Positions 32,408 to 40,929 of a stretch of DNA of 64,000 nt are shown piece after piece. Each line of letters begins with the position of its first letter. Within the stretch, counting starts at the first letter, position 1. The notes beneath the pieces were generated by a model. The model made no database searches, had not been told where the DNA came from, and saw only the letters and a program-made list of their open reading frames with translations. This DNA comes from an uncultured Eubacteriales bacterium. GTDB taxonomy: Bacteria > Bacillota > Clostridia > Oscillospirales > Oscillospiraceae. The position numbers and the translations under genes were made by a program. The DNA lies in assembly GCA_900544405.1 (NCBI GenBank), contig UQVA01000005.1, positions 35,843-99,842 on the forward strand. Reading direction: 5' to 3'.

Positions 32408-34275
32408 GCGAGTATCTGGCGGAAGCCTTTGACGTGGCGGTAATCGGCGCCGGTCACGCTGGCATCGAAGCGGGCCTTGCCAGCGCACGGTTGGGCTGCA
32501 AAACGGCGGTATTTACCATCAATCTGGATGCCGTGGGCAATATGCCCTGCAATCCCGCCATCGGCGGCACCGGGAAAGGCCACCTGGTCCGGGAACTGGA
32601 CGCCCTGGGGGGCGAAATGGGCTACGCCGCCGACCATGCCTGCATCCAGTACCGGATGCTGAACCGGGGCAAGGGCCCGGCGGTCCATTCCTTGCGGGCC
32701 CAAGCGGACCGGCGGCGGTATCAGGAATATATGAAGCACACCCTGGAATTGCAGGAAAATCTCTCCCTGAAACAGGCGCAAATTGTCGAGATCCGCACCG
32801 AAAACGGGGCGGTTTCCGCCGTGGTCACGCAGTTGGGGGCTGTTTATCCGGTGAAGGCTGTGGTGGTGGCCACCGGGACCTATCTGGACAGCACTGTGAT
32901 CACCGGCTCCTGTGTGTACCCCTCCGGCCCCGATGGGATGCACCCCTCTCAGGGACTGGCGGACAGTCTGCGCTCCCTTGGCCTGGAGCTGCGGCGATTC
33001 AAGACCGGCACGCCCCCACGGGTGAACCGGCGGAGCGTGGACTTTTCCAAAATGGAGGTCCAGCCGGGGGATGAAGCCCCCGAACCCTTCTCTTACCGGA
33101 CCACCGGGTGCGTGAACAACAGCGCCGTGTGCTATCTGACCTACACCTGCGAGGCGACTCACGAGATTATCCGGGCCAATCTGGACCGGAGCCCCATGTA
33201 TGACGGGACCATTTCCGGGGTGGGCCCCCGGTACTGCCCCAGCATCGAGACGAAGATCGTCCGGTTCCCGGACAAGACCCGTCACCAGCTTTTCGTGGAG
33301 CCTTGCGGGGAAAATACAGAAGAACTGTATATCCAGGGCTTTTCTTCCAGTATGCCGGAGGAGGTGCAGCTTGCCATGCTGCACACCGTGCCGGGACTGG
33401 AGCGGGCGGAGGTCATGCGGCCTGCCTACGCCATCGAGTACGAGTGCATCGACCCCATCCAGCTGTATCCCACCTTGGAGACGAAAAAAGTCCCCGGCCT
33501 TTACGGGGCGGGGCAGTTCAACGGCACCTCCGGCTATGAAGAAGCGGCGGTCCAGGGGTTCGTGGCGGGGGTCAATGCGGCGCTGAAAATTCTGGGCCGG
33601 GAGCCGATGATCTTGACCCGGGAGACCAGCTATATCGGCACGCTGATCGACGATTTGGTGACGAAAGGCACGGAGGAACCCTACCGAATTATGACCAGCC
33701 GGTCCGAGTATCGCCTGCTCCACCGGCAGGACAACGCCGACGCCCGGCTCACCTCCATCGGGGCGAAGATCGGCTTGGTAAGCCCGGAACGGCTCCGGGC
33801 GGTGGAGGAAAAATATGCCGCCGTGAAGCGGGAAGCCAAGCGGCTGGAAAGCACCGGCGTGGCGGAAAGCGAGGCTCTGAACGCCCTGTTGACCAGTCGG
33901 GATTCCGCCCCGGTGAAGGGTTCCGCCCGATTGGCAGACCTGCTCCGGCGGCCCCAGATCGGCTATGGGGACCTGGCGGCATTCGACCCGGAGCGGCCGG
34001 AATTGCCCAAGGCCGTCACCGATGAGGTGGAGATTCAGGTGAAATATGCCGGGTATCTGGCCCGGCAGGAGAAGCAGGTGGAGCAGTTCCGGCAGGAGGA
34101 GTCCCGCTTGCTGCCCGACGATCTGGATTATGCCGCCATTCCCGGCCTTCGGCTGGAAGCCCGGGAGAAATTGCAGCAGGTCCGGCCGGTGTCCATCGGC
34201 CAGGCGGGCCGTATCTCCGGCGTCAGCCCGGCGGACGTGGCCGTGCTGCTGATTTACCTCTCGGGGAGAGAGTAA
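32404..34275 (+). CDS. mnmG: tRNA U34 carboxymethylaminomethyl-modification enzyme MnmG (GidA)
   Basis: 623 residues, the usual family length. FAD-binding GAGHAGIEAG at the N-terminus, the conserved NPAIGGTGKGH and GTYLDS segments, and a helical C-terminal domain. With MnmE it builds the cmnm5 group on U34 of tRNAs. In many Firmicutes mnmG follows mnmE and precedes rsmG; here it is coupled to trmB and neither mnmE nor rsmG is adjacent. Confidence 0.97.
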   Translation: MSEYLAEAFDVAVIGAGHAGIEAGLASARLGCKTAVFTINLDAVGNMPCNPAIGGTGKGHLVRELDALGGEMGYAADHACIQYRMLNRGKGPAVHSLRAQADRRRYQEYMKHTLELQENLSLKQAQIVEIRTENGAVSAVVTQLGAVYPVKAVVVATGTYLDSTVITGSCVYPSGPDGMHPSQGLADSLRSLGLELRRFKTGTPPRVNRRSVDFSKMEVQPGDEAPEPFSYRTTGCVNNSAVCYLTYTCEATHEIIRANLDRSPMYDGTISGVGPRYCPSIETKIVRFPDKTRHQLFVEPCGENTEELYIQGFSSSMPEEVQLAMLHTVPGLERAEVMRPAYAIEYECIDPIQLYPTLETKKVPGLYGAGQFNGTSGYEEAAVQGFVAGVNAALKILGREPMILTRETSYIGTLIDDLVTKGTEEPYRIMTSRSEYRLLHRQDNADARLTSIGAKIGLVSPERLRAVEEKYAAVKREAKRLESTGVAESEALNALLTSRDSAPVKGSARLADLLRRPQIGYGDLAAFDPERPELPKAVTDEVEIQVKYAGYLARQEKQVEQFRQEESRLLPDDLDYAAIPGLRLEAREKLQQVRPVSIGQAGRISGVSPADVAVLLIYLSGRE

Positions 34276-34297
34276 GAAAAATCCCCCGGCGGGGTTT

Positions 34298-34328
34298 TGT
34301 AGGGGCGGGGCATGCCGCCGCCCCTACA
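34298..34328. repeat. Palindromic repeat (GGGGCATGCC-centred)
   Basis: Almost perfect 31-base inverted repeat beginning TGTAGGGGCGGGG and ending CCGCCCCTACA. Near-identical copies or variants occur at 30911, 45322, 48871, 61523 and 63714. Confidence 0.8.
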
Positions 34329-34382
34329 TTCGTGAACGATACTGCCTACCGCCCCTCATCCGTCTGCCCTGACGGGCAGCCA

Positions 34383-34410
34383 CCTTCCCCCAGGGGAAGG
34401 CTATTTTTTC
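34383..34410 (+). terminator. mnmG terminator built from a repeat element
   Basis: CCTTCCCC/GGGGAAGG stem followed by CTATTTTTTC. The stem is one unit of the dispersed repeat. Confidence 0.75.
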
Positions 34411-34460
34411 GCCTCGCCGGAACTTCTCCGGAAAAATCAAGATCAAACACACATTTGTCC

Positions 34461-34489
34461 TTGACATTCCCTGTGGGAAAGGTTACAAT
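34461..34489 (+). promoter_or_regulatory. Consensus sigma-A promoter of rny
   Basis: TTGACA (34461-34466), 17 bases, TACAAT (34484-34489). Start near 34496 gives a leader of about 208 bases. Confidence 0.85.
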
Positions 34490-34604
34490 AGATTCGGTAT
34501 GGTGTACACGGGGATTGTATAATTCGCTGTGTTTCATTTTTATCCGGCATTTGCCCGTTGGGTTTTTTGCGCCTCATGGCGTTTCTTTGTGTTGATATTG
34601 CCCG

Positions 34605-34630
34605 CCGGGGCTGTTCCCCGGTCGGTTTTT
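34605..34630 (+). promoter_or_regulatory. Terminator-like hairpin in the rny leader
   Basis: CCGGGG/CCCCGG stem (34605-34610 with 34616-34621) and, four bases later, five T. It could attenuate rny expression. Confidence 0.45.
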
Positions 34631-34703
34631 CTGCCAATTTTACAACATGGACGCACCCCATCGGCCCACTGCCGATTCTAAAAAGGAGGTGTGCTCAAAA
34701 AAT

Positions 34704-36254
34704 ATGGGACCGTTAAAGATCGTTCTGATCGTACTTGGCGTACTGGCGCTGTGTGCGCTGGCCTTTGCCGCAGGCGTCCTCTACCGCAAGCGTGTGGGCG
34801 AACGGGAGATCGGCTCTGCTGAGGAGGAGGCTACCCGCATCATCAACGAAGCCATCCGGGGCGGCGAGAACCGCAAGAAGGAGCTTCTGCTGGAAGCCAA
34901 GGACGAGATCCATAAATCCCGTACTGAGTACGAAAAGGAAGTCAAGGAGCGCCGGGCCGAGCTGACCAAGCAGGAGCGGCGGCTGGAGCAGAAAGAATCC
35001 ACCCTTGACAAGAAAGCCGAGGCTTTTGAGCGTAAGGAAGAAGATTTGAATCGCCGCCTGGCCGATGCGGCGAACCAGAGGACCCAGGCCGAAGAGTACC
35101 GTCAGCAGCAGCTCACCAAGCTGGAAGAAATTTCCGGTCTGACCCAGGACCAGGCAAAGCAGGTCCTGCTGGACAGCGTGGAGGCCGATGTGCGCCACGA
35201 TGCTGCCATGAAGATCAAGGAAATTGAGCAGCAGACCAAGGACGAGGCCGACGACAAGGCCCGGGAGATCATCGCTACCGCCATCCAGCGCTGCGCCGCC
35301 GATCATTCCGCCGAGACCACGGTCTCTGTGGTGCCCCTGCCCAATGACGAGATGAAGGGCCGCATCATTGGCCGGGAGGGCCGGAACATCCGGACCCTGG
35401 AGACCATCACCGGTGTGGACCTCATTATCGACGACACCCCGGAGGCCATCACCGTGTCCAGCTTCGATCCGGTTCGCCGGGAGATCGCCCGTCTGGCCCT
35501 GGAAAAGCTCATCCAGGACGGCCGGATCCATCCCACCCGCATCGAGGACTGCGTGGAGAAGGCCAAGAAGGAAGTGGACCGGACCATCCGGGAGGAAGGC
35601 GAGCGGGCCTGCTACGAGACCGGCGTTCACGGCCTGAACCCGGAACTGGTGAAAATTCTGGGCCGTCAGAAGTATCGGACCAGCTATGGTCAGAACGTGC
35701 TGAACCACTCCATGGAGGTGGCCCACATTGCGGGCCTCATGGCTGCGGAGCTGGGCGTGGATGTGGCCATGGCCAAGCGGGCCGGTCTGCTGCATGATCT
35801 GGGCAAGTCCATCGACCACGAGGTCGAGGGCAGCCATGTGCAGTTGGGCGCCGATCTGGCCCGAAAGTACAAGGAGAACCCCGTCATCGTCAACGCCATC
35901 GAGGCGCACCATGGCGACGTGGAACCCAAGACCGTCATTGCCGTGCTGGTCCAGGCGGCGGACGCCATTTCGGCGGCACGGCCCGGCGCCCGGCGGGAGA
36001 ATGTGGAAAATTATATCCGCCGTCTCCAGAAGCTGGAAGAACTGACCGGCTCTTACCCCGGCGTGGAGAAGGCATACGCCATCCAGGCCGGCCGGGAAGT
36101 GCGGATTATGGTGAAGCCGGAGGAAGTCACCGAGGACAACATGATCCTCCTGGCCCGGGACATTGCCAAGAAGATCGAGGCCGAGTTGGAATACCCCGGC
36201 CAGATCAAGGTCAACGTCATCCGGGAGACCAAGGCCATCGAGTACGCAAAATAA
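34704..36254 (+). CDS. rny: Ribonuclease Y
   Basis: 516 residues: N-terminal membrane anchor (about 4-25), a long charged coiled coil (30-180), KH RNA-binding domain with GRIIGREGRNIRTLE, HD domain with LNHSMEVAHIAGLM and LLHDLGKSIDHE, and a conserved C-terminal domain. It is the membrane-bound endonuclease that starts mRNA decay in Firmicutes. Start at 34704; AAGGAGGT is 13 bases upstream, a long spacing. It is a single-gene unit between its own promoter and terminator. Confidence 0.97.
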   Translation: MGPLKIVLIVLGVLALCALAFAAGVLYRKRVGEREIGSAEEEATRIINEAIRGGENRKKELLLEAKDEIHKSRTEYEKEVKERRAELTKQERRLEQKESTLDKKAEAFERKEEDLNRRLADAANQRTQAEEYRQQQLTKLEEISGLTQDQAKQVLLDSVEADVRHDAAMKIKEIEQQTKDEADDKAREIIATAIQRCAADHSAETTVSVVPLPNDEMKGRIIGREGRNIRTLETITGVDLIIDDTPEAITVSSFDPVRREIARLALEKLIQDGRIHPTRIEDCVEKAKKEVDRTIREEGERACYETGVHGLNPELVKILGRQKYRTSYGQNVLNHSMEVAHIAGLMAAELGVDVAMAKRAGLLHDLGKSIDHEVEGSHVQLGADLARKYKENPVIVNAIEAHHGDVEPKTVIAVLVQAADAISAARPGARRENVENYIRRLQKLEELTGSYPGVEKAYAIQAGREVRIMVKPEEVTEDNMILLARDIAKKIEAELEYPGQIKVNVIRETKAIEYAK

Positions 36255-36281
36255 ACTCTGCCGAAGCAGGAAAAAACATGA

Positions 36282-36331
36282 CCTCCCCGTGGAACGCCTA
36301 TGCGCTCCATGGGGAGGAATTTTTGTTTTTT
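36282..36331 (+). terminator. rny terminator
   Basis: Stem CCTCCCCGTGGA with TCCATGGGGAGG, loop of 11 to 12 bases, followed by T5GT6. Confidence 0.85.
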
Positions 36332-36470
36332 AAGAGAAAAGAGAAGAGGGAAAAGAGAAAAGTGAAGAGAAAAGGAAGGATAAAAATTTTTCTCAGAAGC
36401 AGGGAGGAGGTCCTTCTGAGGGAAGCCTTCCCCTGTGCAGGGGGAGCTTAACGCCTCGCCGGGGGGTGCG
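36331..36470. repeat. Composite repeat: polypurine tract plus hairpin module
   Basis: Starts with a GAGAAAAGAGAAGAGG-type polypurine tract, then ATTTTTCTCAGAAGC, CCTTCTGAGG, CTTCCCCTGTGCAGGGGGAG and CGCCTCGCCGGGG. The same order of pieces recurs at 45107-45205. Confidence 0.7.
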
Positions 36471-36546
36471 TTATTGGCCCACTTACGGCTTCGTCATTTT
36501 GCGGCGGGGGCAGGATATGTCTTATGATGTAAAATTTGAACTTTGT

Positions 36547-36597
36547 CCCGACATTTATCGGGAATCGGTTGACAGTGGCCCTGTTTTGTGATAACAT
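36547..36597 (+). promoter_or_regulatory. Promoter with upstream palindrome, FAD oxidoreductase gene
   Basis: TTGACA (36569-36574), 17 bases, TAACAT (36592-36597). A CCCGA-N6-TCGGG palindrome (36547-36562) ends seven bases before the -35 box and may be an operator. Confidence 0.6.
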
Positions 36598-36720
36598 ACT
36601 AAAAGAAACGATGGGATTGTGCTGCAAGTTGCACAAAAACAACCTGCCGTTTTTGCCATTTCTCACAAATGCCCTCCGGACCCCTCCGGAAGGCCGAGAC
36701 AGATCAGGAGGAAGATCGGA

Positions 36721-38565
36721 ATGTCTATCCATCGCATTGAAGAAACTTACGACATCGTCGTTGTAGGCGGCGGTCTCAGCGGCATCTGCGCCGCTATTTC
36801 TGCTGCCCGCCACGGCGCACGTACTGCCATTGTTCAGAACCGGTCCATGTTCGGCGGCAACGCCAGCAGCGAGATCCGAATGCACATCGTGGGTGCCAGC
36901 TCCCACGCTGCCAAGAAGGACCTGGCCGAGACCGGCATCCTGATGGAAATCCTGCTGGAAAACAAGCGCCGGAACCCCTATGCCTGCTTCCCGGTGTTTG
37001 ACAGCGTGATGTGGGAAAAGGTTCGTTTCCAGAAGAACCTGACATCCTACCTGAACACCAACATGGACGATGTGGAGATGGAAAACGGCTCCGTCAAGAC
37101 CGTTATCTGCCACCAGAACTCCACCGAGACGGAGATCCGCCTTTCCGCCAGAATTTTCGTGGACGCCACCGGCCACGGCACCCTGGGCGTGATGGCCGGG
37201 GCCAAGAGCCGCATGGGCAGCGAGGGCAAGGCGGAATTTCATGAGGCCGATGCTCCCGACATGGCCAACACCGACACCATGGGCAACACCATCATGTTCT
37301 CCGCCGTGGACCGGGGCGAAAAAGTTCACTTCGTCAAGCCCGACTGGGCCTACACCTTCACCGAGGAGGACCTGAAATACCGGGAGCACAGCAACTCCGT
37401 GGGCTCCCATGCCGACGGCGGTAAGCTGGTGAAGTTTGAGGAAGGCTCCGGCCGTTTGCCTCACTTCTCCAACGTGGACAACGGCTACTGGTGGATCGAG
37501 CTGGGCGGCACGGCGGATGACATCATCAAAGAGAGTGAGGACATCCGGGACGAGCTTTTGAAGTGCGTGTACGGTGTGTGGGACCACCTGAAGAACCAGG
37601 GCGACCACGGCGTGGACAATCTGGACCTGGATTGGGTGGGCATGGTCCCCGGCACCCGGGAGAGCCGCCGCCTGGAAGGCAAATATATGCTCACGGAGAA
37701 CGACGTCCGGGCCAACCGGGTGTTCCCCGATGCCGTGGCCTACGGCGGCTGGCAGATGGACCAGCACGTCCCCGGCGGCATCATGGACTTCGACAAGCTG
37801 CCCAGCCGCATCCTGAACTTTGACGGCTGCTACACCATTCCCTACCGCTGCTTCGTGAACAAGACCATCCCCAACCTGATGATGGCCGGCCGGGACATCA
37901 GCACCAGTAAGATGGCCTTCGGCTCCACCCGCGTCATGGGCACCTGCGCCATCGGCGGCCAGGCGGTCGGTACGGCTGCGGCCCTGGCCGTTGCCCACGG
38001 CTGCACACCGGAGGGCGTGGAGAATTACATGGACGAGCTGCAGCAGACCCTGCTGAAGGACGACTGCTTTATTCCCGGCTTCACCAACCACGACCCCGCC
38101 GACCTGTGCCGGAAGGCCACCGTTACGGCAACCTCCTGCAAGGCCGGTCTGGGGCCGGAGCAGGTCATCAGCGGCGTGGCCCGCCGGGTGGGCGAGGCCG
38201 AGAACTGCTGGGAGTCTGAGGACCTGACCCATGCGGCCCTGACCCTGACCCTGGAAAAGGCTGCCAAGGTCCATGAAATTCGGCTGACCTTCGACCCGAA
38301 CCTGACCAGAGAACTGATGCCCTCCATGACCCGGAACGTCCGGGACCGTCAGGTGAAGGGCCTGCCTCACGAGTTGGTGAAGAATTACACCGTGGAGGCC
38401 CTGTCCGGCGGCGAGACCGTGTGGAGCAAGGATGTGGACAACAACAGCCAGCGGCTGAATATCCACGAAATTCCCGACGGTGTGGACTGCGACGCCATCC
38501 GCATCACCGTCCGGGAGACCTACGGCTACCCGGCGGCGAGAATCTTCGAGGTCAGAGCGTACTGA
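36721..38565 (+). CDS. FAD-dependent oxidoreductase with C-terminal beta-sandwich domain
   Basis: 614 residues. N-terminal Rossmann motif VVVGGGLSGICAAISAARHG binds FAD; GGNASSEIRMHIVG and GTCAIGGQAVGTAAALA are typical of the FAD_oxidored (PF12831-like) family. The last about 150 residues look like a carbohydrate-binding beta-sandwich. Members are often found in carbohydrate loci, but the reaction is rarely known. No signal peptide. Start chosen at 36721 after AGGAGGA; the longer extension reads through non-coding repeat. Single-gene unit. Confidence 0.82.
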   Translation: MSIHRIEETYDIVVVGGGLSGICAAISAARHGARTAIVQNRSMFGGNASSEIRMHIVGASSHAAKKDLAETGILMEILLENKRRNPYACFPVFDSVMWEKVRFQKNLTSYLNTNMDDVEMENGSVKTVICHQNSTETEIRLSARIFVDATGHGTLGVMAGAKSRMGSEGKAEFHEADAPDMANTDTMGNTIMFSAVDRGEKVHFVKPDWAYTFTEEDLKYREHSNSVGSHADGGKLVKFEEGSGRLPHFSNVDNGYWWIELGGTADDIIKESEDIRDELLKCVYGVWDHLKNQGDHGVDNLDLDWVGMVPGTRESRRLEGKYMLTENDVRANRVFPDAVAYGGWQMDQHVPGGIMDFDKLPSRILNFDGCYTIPYRCFVNKTIPNLMMAGRDISTSKMAFGSTRVMGTCAIGGQAVGTAAALAVAHGCTPEGVENYMDELQQTLLKDDCFIPGFTNHDPADLCRKATVTATSCKAGLGPEQVISGVARRVGEAENCWESEDLTHAALTLTLEKAAKVHEIRLTFDPNLTRELMPSMTRNVRDRQVKGLPHELVKNYTVEALSGGETVWSKDVDNNSQRLNIHEIPDGVDCDAIRITVRETYGYPAARIFEVRAY

Positions 38566-38610
38566 GAAATTTTGCGGCGAGGTAGGGACCGGGCCGAAGC
38601 ACCGTCCAAA

Positions 38611-38770
38611 GGCTCCCGGCGTGTAGGGGGAGCTGTCATGGCGCAAGCCATGACTGAGGGGGTGTAATCTTCCGGCTTGCAGGAGACTATCGAACGAACG
38701 CTTCTACAAGAACCAACCGTACACCCCCTCCGTCACCTTCAACGCCACCTCCCCCTATACGCCGGGAGGC
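38611..38770. repeat. Inverted-repeat element of about 160 bp (MITE-like)
   Basis: Left end GGCTCCCGGCGTGTAGGGGG and right end CCCCCTATACGCCGGGAGGC are inverted repeats; inside lie a second inverted pair (GAGGGGGTGTA and TACACCCCCTC) and CAGGAGACTATCGAACGA. A close relative occupies 48641-48808. No coding potential. Confidence 0.75.
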
Positions 38771-38872
38771 AAACGCCCCGCCGGGGGCGGTTTCAGAACC
38801 CGGCCCAATCTGCTTTTTCCGGATGGATGATTCCCTTGCTTATCCCCACTTTTGAAAGAAAGAGGTATCCCA

Positions 38873-40684
38873 ATGTCAGCATTCACCGGCGCCTGCGGCG
38901 CAAATACGGTCTATTCCTACAATCTCTCCCGGCGGCTCCTGACCATTTCCGGCACGGGGCCCATGACCGACCTGCCGGATAACCCCCAGGGAGACTGGCG
39001 GGAAATTCTCGACGGCGTGGAGGAGGTCCTGGTGACGCCCGGCGTGACCACCGTTGGAAGCTCCGCCTTCTTTGCCGCTCCCAATCTTCGCTCCGTGACC
39101 CTGCCGGAAACCCTGCGGACCATCGGCGTGTATGCGTTCAGCCAGTGCCCCGTTCTGGAGGAGTTGACCATCCCGGAAGGGGTGGAGGCCATCCGCTCCA
39201 AGGCCTTCCGGCTGTCCGGCCTGCGGAAGCTGCACCTGCCCGGAAGCCTGAAATACATTGACATGAAGGCCCTGGAAGGGGTGGAGACCCTGGGAGAAGT
39301 GACCTACGCCGGCACGAAGGGGGAATGGTCCCGGGTGCAGATCAGCCCCGTGGCCCGTGGCAACGAGGCATTGACCACTGCGGCCATGACCTTTGCGCCC
39401 ACGCCGGAAGTGCCTGAATGGGGCGCCCGGTTCCCGGAGGCGGCGGAGTATCTTCTCGATAACGACTTTTTGGCCCCGGATGCCTTTGCGGCCAACCGTC
39501 CGGGCATTCTGGACATCGCCGCCGAGGCCCTGTACCGGAAGGCCGGGGCACCGGGAATGTACATTTCCTCCCGTGACTGGTCCCGGCGGACGGGCATTGC
39601 CGCGGGAAGCCTGCCGGAGCTTTTCTACCGGTTCGCCCGGTTCAACGGCAAGGCAGGCGACCAGGACCCGGCTGCCTGGTATGCGTCCAAGGGCTATCCC
39701 ACCCCGGACAACCGGGAAAACAGCGCCCGTGCCCTGGCGGCGTTCCTGCAAAGTGACGAGGCCCTGGCGGACCGCAGCGCAGAGCAGGTCCGGCGCATCC
39801 GGGAGCTGGTGGCCAATCAGGGCGATGGCCGGTTCCATGTGTTCATGCTGAACATCATTACCCCGGGTCTGAAGGGCAAGCCCGGCGACAGCACCCTCAT
39901 GATCTTCCCCAAGGGCAAGACCATGCTCCTGGACGCCGCCGTAACGGCCAGCGGCCATTGGGTGGTAGAACTTCTGGAAAAGGCCGGCATCGACCGGCTG
40001 GATTATATGGTTGCCAGCCATCCCCACATTGACCATGTGGGCGGCATGGCCGAGGTCATCGATTCCCTGCATAAGCGGGGCGGCTCCATTGGCGAGTTCT
40101 GGTATCCCGGACGGGACTGCAAGGGCTATCTGGCGGAGATCCGGACCCATCTGGCGGAGGAAACTCCCTTCCGGTCCTTCGTGACCGGGGACGTGGAGAC
40201 CATCGACGGTGTGACCATCCGGTTCTACAACCCCTCTCCGGAGGACCTGGTGGGGGTGGACGACACCGCCATGCTGGACGTGGAGACCGGTAATAACGTG
40301 TCTCTGGCCATGCACTTCACCTTCGGAAAGGCCACGTTCCTGACCTCCGGCGACCTGTATGCCGGAAAAGAGGCCTCCGTGGCCAAGCGGTTCGGTTCGG
40401 CCCTCCATGCGGACATTATGAAGGCCAATCACCATGGGGCCTATACCTCCAACACGGAAATTTGGCTGGACACCGTGGCCCCGAAGATCGTCTACGCCAT
40501 CAGCGACGACGATGGCTGCTATGAACTGGTGGAGCGCACGGAAAAGCGGGGCATCGCCTATTACACCATGGGCATGGATGGCTCCACGCTGATTTCCGTG
40601 GACGAGAACCGGAATTTTGAAATTCTCACCCAGAAAAATTCCACCCTGCACCATACCTATAAGGGCATCATCGGGAGGATGTAA
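38873..40684 (+). CDS. BspA-like repeat protein fused to a ComEC-like metallo-beta-lactamase domain, no signal peptide
   Basis: 603 residues from the ATG at 38873 (AGAGG upstream). One BspA-type leader unit (GACGANTVYSYN) and two or three leucine-rich repeats (VTTVGSSAFFAAPNLRSVTLP) fill about 1-170. A region of about 150 residues resembles degenerate SLH repeats. The C-terminal half is a metallo-beta-lactamase fold with SHPHIDHVGG (H383, H385, D387, H388) and NHHGAYTSN as in the ComEC nuclease-like domain. No signal peptide, unlike the next gene. It is a shortened paralogue of the protein at 40930. Confidence 0.82.
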   Translation: MSAFTGACGANTVYSYNLSRRLLTISGTGPMTDLPDNPQGDWREILDGVEEVLVTPGVTTVGSSAFFAAPNLRSVTLPETLRTIGVYAFSQCPVLEELTIPEGVEAIRSKAFRLSGLRKLHLPGSLKYIDMKALEGVETLGEVTYAGTKGEWSRVQISPVARGNEALTTAAMTFAPTPEVPEWGARFPEAAEYLLDNDFLAPDAFAANRPGILDIAAEALYRKAGAPGMYISSRDWSRRTGIAAGSLPELFYRFARFNGKAGDQDPAAWYASKGYPTPDNRENSARALAAFLQSDEALADRSAEQVRRIRELVANQGDGRFHVFMLNIITPGLKGKPGDSTLMIFPKGKTMLLDAAVTASGHWVVELLEKAGIDRLDYMVASHPHIDHVGGMAEVIDSLHKRGGSIGEFWYPGRDCKGYLAEIRTHLAEETPFRSFVTGDVETIDGVTIRFYNPSPEDLVGVDDTAMLDVETGNNVSLAMHFTFGKATFLTSGDLYAGKEASVAKRFGSALHADIMKANHHGAYTSNTEIWLDTVAPKIVYAISDDDGCYELVERTEKRGIAYYTMGMDGSTLISVDENRNFEILTQKNSTLHHTYKGIIGRM

Positions 40685-40700
40685 AATCTCCCGGCGGGGC

Positions 40701-40835
40701 CACCTTCCCCCGGGGAAGGCATTTCTCAGAAGGGTCGGCACACTTCCACGCCGTCCAACCGTACACCCCCTCAGTCACGGCGTTGCTGTGACAGCTCCCC
40801 CTGCACAGGGGAGCCTTACACTACGCCGGGGTGCG
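40701..40835. repeat. Dispersed repeat, half element
   Basis: Reads CACCTTCCCCCGGGGAAGG, CAGAAGGGTCGGCACACTTC, CCGTCCAACCGTACACCCCC and CTCCCCCTGCACAGGGGAG. The reverse complement of the same series ends the window (63838-63960). Confidence 0.7.
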
Positions 40836-40929
40836 GTCAAAAAATCCCGGCGACAACTTATTCCCTGTTTGTATTTTCCCCCGATTGGGGCCGCAATTAC
40901 CCATTTTATTATTTCAGGAGGAGAAATGT

